Part shown: one piece after another, positions 12,518-15,178 of the stretch
How positions within the stretch are numbered: the first letter of the stretch is position 1
Layout of the letters: each line of letters starts with the position of its first letter
Source of the DNA: Bacteroidota bacterium
GTDB taxonomy: Bacteria > Bacteroidota > Bacteroidia > Chitinophagales > Chitinophagaceae
NCBI GenBank assembly: GCA_023409675.1
Contig: JAEYRC010000122.1
Span: 1 to 15,178, forward strand
DNA: 15,178 nt
Direction of reading: 5' to 3'
Translations under genes and position numbers: made by a program
Notes under the pieces: model-generated
Databases searched by the model: none
What the model was told of the DNA's origin: nothing
What the model saw: only the letters and a program-made list of their open reading frames with translations

Positions 12518-15178
12518 TTATTTTCGCGGTTTAAGTTCCGGTTCGAGGTAACGCCCGGTATGACTTTCCTTTACCGTAGGAAGTGCCTCGGGTAATCCTT
12601 CGAACAAGATCCTTCCTCCTCCATCACCACCTTCCGGACCGAGGTCAATGATATGATCAGCAACCTTTATCACATCCAGATTGTGTTCGATCACCAATAC
12701 CGTATTACCGCGGTCAACAAGCTTGTTCAACACATTCAGTAAATGCTGAATATCCTGGAAATGCAATCCAGTGGTAGGTTCATCCAGGATATAAAATGTT
12801 TTACCCGTATCGCGCTTACCCAGCTCCGTTGATAATTTCACCCGCTGCGCTTCGCCACCACTCAGCGTTACAGCCGATTGCCCAAGGGTAATGTATCCCA
12901 GGCCAACTTCCTGCAAAACTTTTATCTTCCGGTAAATGAAAGGTACATTGGTGAAGAACTCCACGGCTTCATCCACCGTCATTTCCAGTACATCACTGAT
13001 CGATTTACCCTTATACCGGATCTCCAGTGTTTCGCGGTTATACCGCTTGCCGTTGCACTTTTCGCAGTGCACATATACATCGGGCAGAAAGTTCATTTCA
13101 ATAACCCGCATTCCCCCACCCTCACAAACATCACAGCGTCCGCTTTTTACATTGAATGAAAATCGTCCGGCGGTATACCCCCTGATCTTAGCCTCAGGAA
13201 CCGCGGCAAATAACGTACGGATATCCGTGAAAAATCCGCAGTAGGTGGCCGGATTACTCCGGGGTGTTCGACCAATGGGCGACTGGTCAATTTCAATTAC
13301 TTTGTCGATATGATCCAGGCCTTTTACTGAAGAGTACTGTTGTGGTGTTAGTTTTGAATTGTACGCATGGCGACTGAGCAATGGATAAAGTGTTTCATTG
13401 ATCAGCGTGGATTTTCCACTACCACTAACGCCGGTTACCAGAATTAGTTTTCCAAGAGGAAAGCGAACATCCACTTTACGAAGATTATTCCCTGACGCGC
13501 CTTTCAGCACGATTTCCTTTCCATTTCCCTGACGCCGCTGCTGCGGAACCGCGATGGTTTTTTCACCGAACAGAAACTCCGTAGTCTCCGATTGGGTGGC
13601 ATAGATGGCTTTGGGATCGCCCTGAGCAACAATAGTTCCGCCATGCTTTCCGGCTCCCGGTCCGATATCGACCAGATAGTCGGCCGCCAGCATGATATCC
13701 TTATCGTGCTCTACCACCAATACACTGTTTCCGATATCGCGCAGGTTTCGCAAGGCATCGATCAGCCGCTGGTTATCGCGCTGATGCAGTCCTATGCTGG
13801 GTTCATCCAATATATAGGTTATCCCCTGTAACTGCGATCCGATCTGGGTAGCCAGGCGGATGCGTTGCGACTCTCCGCCACTAAGGGTTCGCGAAGGCCT
13901 GTTCAGCGAAAGGTAGGTGAGGCCCACATCTGTGAGAAACTGCAAACGCTCGCGAATCTCTTTAAGCACATCTTTTGAAATGGTCAGTTGGCGTTTCGAT
14001 AAGCGCTTTTCCAGACCACTGAACCAGTCTGCAAGCTTATCGATGTTCATATCGCTTAATTCCGAAATGTTCTTTTCATCAATCTTGAACCAAAGACTGT
14101 CTTTCTTCAACCTCGCCCCATTACAGGTTGGGCAGGGTTTAAGTTCCATGTATTTTTCAACCCATTCACGGATCGCGTCAGATGTACCGGTATTGAACCA
14201 GCGCTTCAGCATGGGAATGATGCCTTCATAGTCACTGACATAACCCGGATCAACAGCCGAAATATCATCAAAATCACTTTCTGTCAGTTCGAGACCGGCT
14301 TCATTGCCATAGAGGATCAGGTTTTTTGATTTCATGGAAAGCTTAGCCACCGGCACTTTCATATCGATCTTCTGCCGTCGGGCCAGTTGTTTGACCTGTC
14401 GGAATACTTCCGCCTCGCGCTCTTCACCCAAAGGGGCAAATCCACCTTCATTAATACTCAGGCTGTCGTCGGGAATAATGGCTTCCATGCTCACCTGGTA
14501 TACTGCCCCCAGCCCTTTACAATTCGGACATGCCCCATAAGGTGAATTGAAGGAAAAGGAATTGGGAGATGGTTCTTCATAACTCAGCCCGGTATCTTCA
14601 CACATCAGCAACTTACTGTACTGAATCACTTTTTCATAATCATTAACCAGCAAAAACATCAGATCCTTACCCATCTGTAAAGTCTTTTGCACACTTTGGC
14701 TGATTCGCACCCGCGACTCTTCATTCACTTCAAGCCGGTCAACCACTACCTCAATATCGTGGATCTTATAGCGGTCTACCTGCATTTTGGGAACCAGCTC
14801 CCGGATCTCACCATCTACCCGAACCCGTACAAAACCTTTTTTGCGGATATCTTCAAAGAGTTCACGGTAATGCCCTTTACGGCCCCGGATCAACGGCGCC
14901 AGCAGCGTAATTTTTTTATCGCTGAATTTTTTAAAGATATTCTGAACGATCTCTTCCTCACTGAAGCGCACCATTTTTTTTCCGGTGTGGTAACTGTATG
15001 CCTCCGCAGTACGTGCAAATAAGAGCCGGAGAAAATCATAGATCTCCGTAATCGTTCCTACTGTAGAACGTGGATTCTTATTGGTCGTTTTCTGTTCAAT
15101 CGAAATTACCGGAGAAAGGCCGGTGATCTTGTCTACATCGGGGCGTTCCATATCGCCCATAAACTGACGGGCATAGGC
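12518..15178 (-). CDS. uvrA: Excinuclease ABC subunit A, 5'-truncated by the window edge
   Basis: The damage-recognition ATPase of nucleotide excision repair, which loads UvrB. The frame is open to the right edge (the last 18 bases encode AYARQF), so 886 residues are visible and about 90 N-terminal residues, including the first Walker A, lie outside. Numbering from the internal Met at 15158-15160: the UvrB-binding domain is about 65-175, so this is a UvrA1 and not a short UvrA2. The NBD1 signature LSGGE is at 426-430 with Walker B YILDEPS at 449-455; NBD2 Walker A GVSGSGKST is at 577-585, LSGGE at 766-770 and Walker B FYILDEPT at 789-796. The C-terminal zinc finger has CDVC (676-679) and CEKC (699-702). 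The first zinc module keeps CPNC at 211-214, but its other half reads CEDT at 187-190. The stop TAA lies within a small perfect hairpin (12512-12528). Confidence 0.97.
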   Translation of the reverse strand, partial: AYARQFMGDMERPDVDKITGLSPVISIEQKTTNKNPRSTVGTITEIYDFLRLLFARTAEAYSYHTGKKMVRFSEEEIVQNIFKKFSDKKITLLAPLIRGRKGHYRELFEDIRKKGFVRVRVDGEIRELVPKMQVDRYKIHDIEVVVDRLEVNEESRVRISQSVQKTLQMGKDLMFLLVNDYEKVIQYSKLLMCEDTGLSYEEPSPNSFSFNSPYGACPNCKGLGAVYQVSMEAIIPDDSLSINEGGFAPLGEEREAEVFRQVKQLARRQKIDMKVPVAKLSMKSKNLILYGNEAGLELTESDFDDISAVDPGYVSDYEGIIPMLKRWFNTGTSDAIREWVEKYMELKPCPTCNGARLKKDSLWFKIDEKNISELSDMNIDKLADWFSGLEKRLSKRQLTISKDVLKEIRERLQFLTDVGLTYLSLNRPSRTLSGGESQRIRLATQIGSQLQGITYILDEPSIGLHQRDNQRLIDALRNLRDIGNSVLVVEHDKDIMLAADYLVDIGPGAGKHGGTIVAQGDPKAIYATQSETTEFLFGEKTIAVPQQRRQGNGKEIVLKGASGNNLRKVDVRFPLGKLILVTGVSGSGKSTLINETLYPLLSRHAYNSKLTPQQYSSVKGLDHIDKVIEIDQSPIGRTPRSNPATYCGFFTDIRTLFAAVPEAKIRGYTAGRFSFNVKSGRCDVCEGGGMRVIEMNFLPDVYVHCEKCNGKRYNRETLEIRYKGKSISDVLEMTVDEAVEFFTNVPFIYRKIKVLQEVGLGYITLGQSAVTLSGGEAQRVKLSTELGKRDTGKTFYILDEPTTGLHFQDIQHLLNVLNKLVDRGNTVLVIEHNLDVIKVADHIIDLGPEGGDGGGRILFEGLPEALPTVKESHTGRYLEPELKPRK

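Noticed and set aside
12512..12528. Perfect hairpin CGCGAA-TTATT-TTCGCG at the uvrA stop as an intrinsic terminator
   Set aside because: No U-run follows on the minus strand and the stem contains the stop codon; it may be coincidental.
1..15178. Defence island, CRISPR, prophage, toxin-antitoxin or biosynthetic cluster
   Set aside because: No spaced repeat array, integrase, phage structural gene, toxin-antitoxin pair or biosynthetic enzyme set was found; the genes are housekeeping or envelope genes.

Overview
The window is a stretch of ordinary-looking chromosome from a member of the Bacteroidota, most likely the Chitinophagaceae/Sphingobacteriia side. The grounds are: a very long alpha-2-macroglobulin of the type common in that phylum; a DUF6089-like outer-membrane barrel next to a small exported protein that resembles a type IX secretion C-terminal domain; an aspartyl-tRNA synthetase with the N-terminus typical of the group; and a clean Bacteroidota promoter (TTTG, 18 bases, TACATTTG) in front of aspS. 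No plasmid, phage, CRISPR, tRNA, rRNA or complete insertion sequence was seen.

Layout. Bases 3-4103 (+) hold the larger C-terminal part of an alpha-2-macroglobulin family protein, but its frame is broken by an in-frame TAA at 144-146; homology-like sequence continues in the same frame on both sides. One base after its stop codon begins an FAD-dependent oxidoreductase (4105-5163, +). Then comes a gene-poor stretch (5164-6016) with a G-quadruplex motif and small inverted repeats. A membrane-anchored MtfA-like zinc peptidase lies on the minus strand (6017-6817), divergent from an informational cluster on the plus strand: aspS (7083-8906), rarA (8922-10199) and, after about 110 bases, elaA (10308-10772), which ends in a likely intrinsic terminator. 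A secretory pair follows: an outer-membrane beta-barrel (10915-11868) and a small secreted protein (11889-12290). uvrA converges on it from the minus strand (12518 to beyond the right edge).

How the genes fit together. aspS-rarA looks like one transcript. rarA (replication-fork maintenance) and uvrA (nucleotide excision repair) are both genome-maintenance genes but are not in one operon. The barrel and the small secreted protein probably form an envelope-related two-gene unit. The macroglobulin and the oxidoreductase are translationally close, but no functional link is evident.

I found no convincing new multi-gene defence or metabolic system. The points most worth a second look are the nonsense codon in the macroglobulin, the cargo-less type IX-like domain protein, evenly spaced direct repeats in the regulatory regions before the barrel gene and between mtfA and aspS, an 18-base palindrome at the mtfA start, and the G-quadruplex in the non-coding gap.
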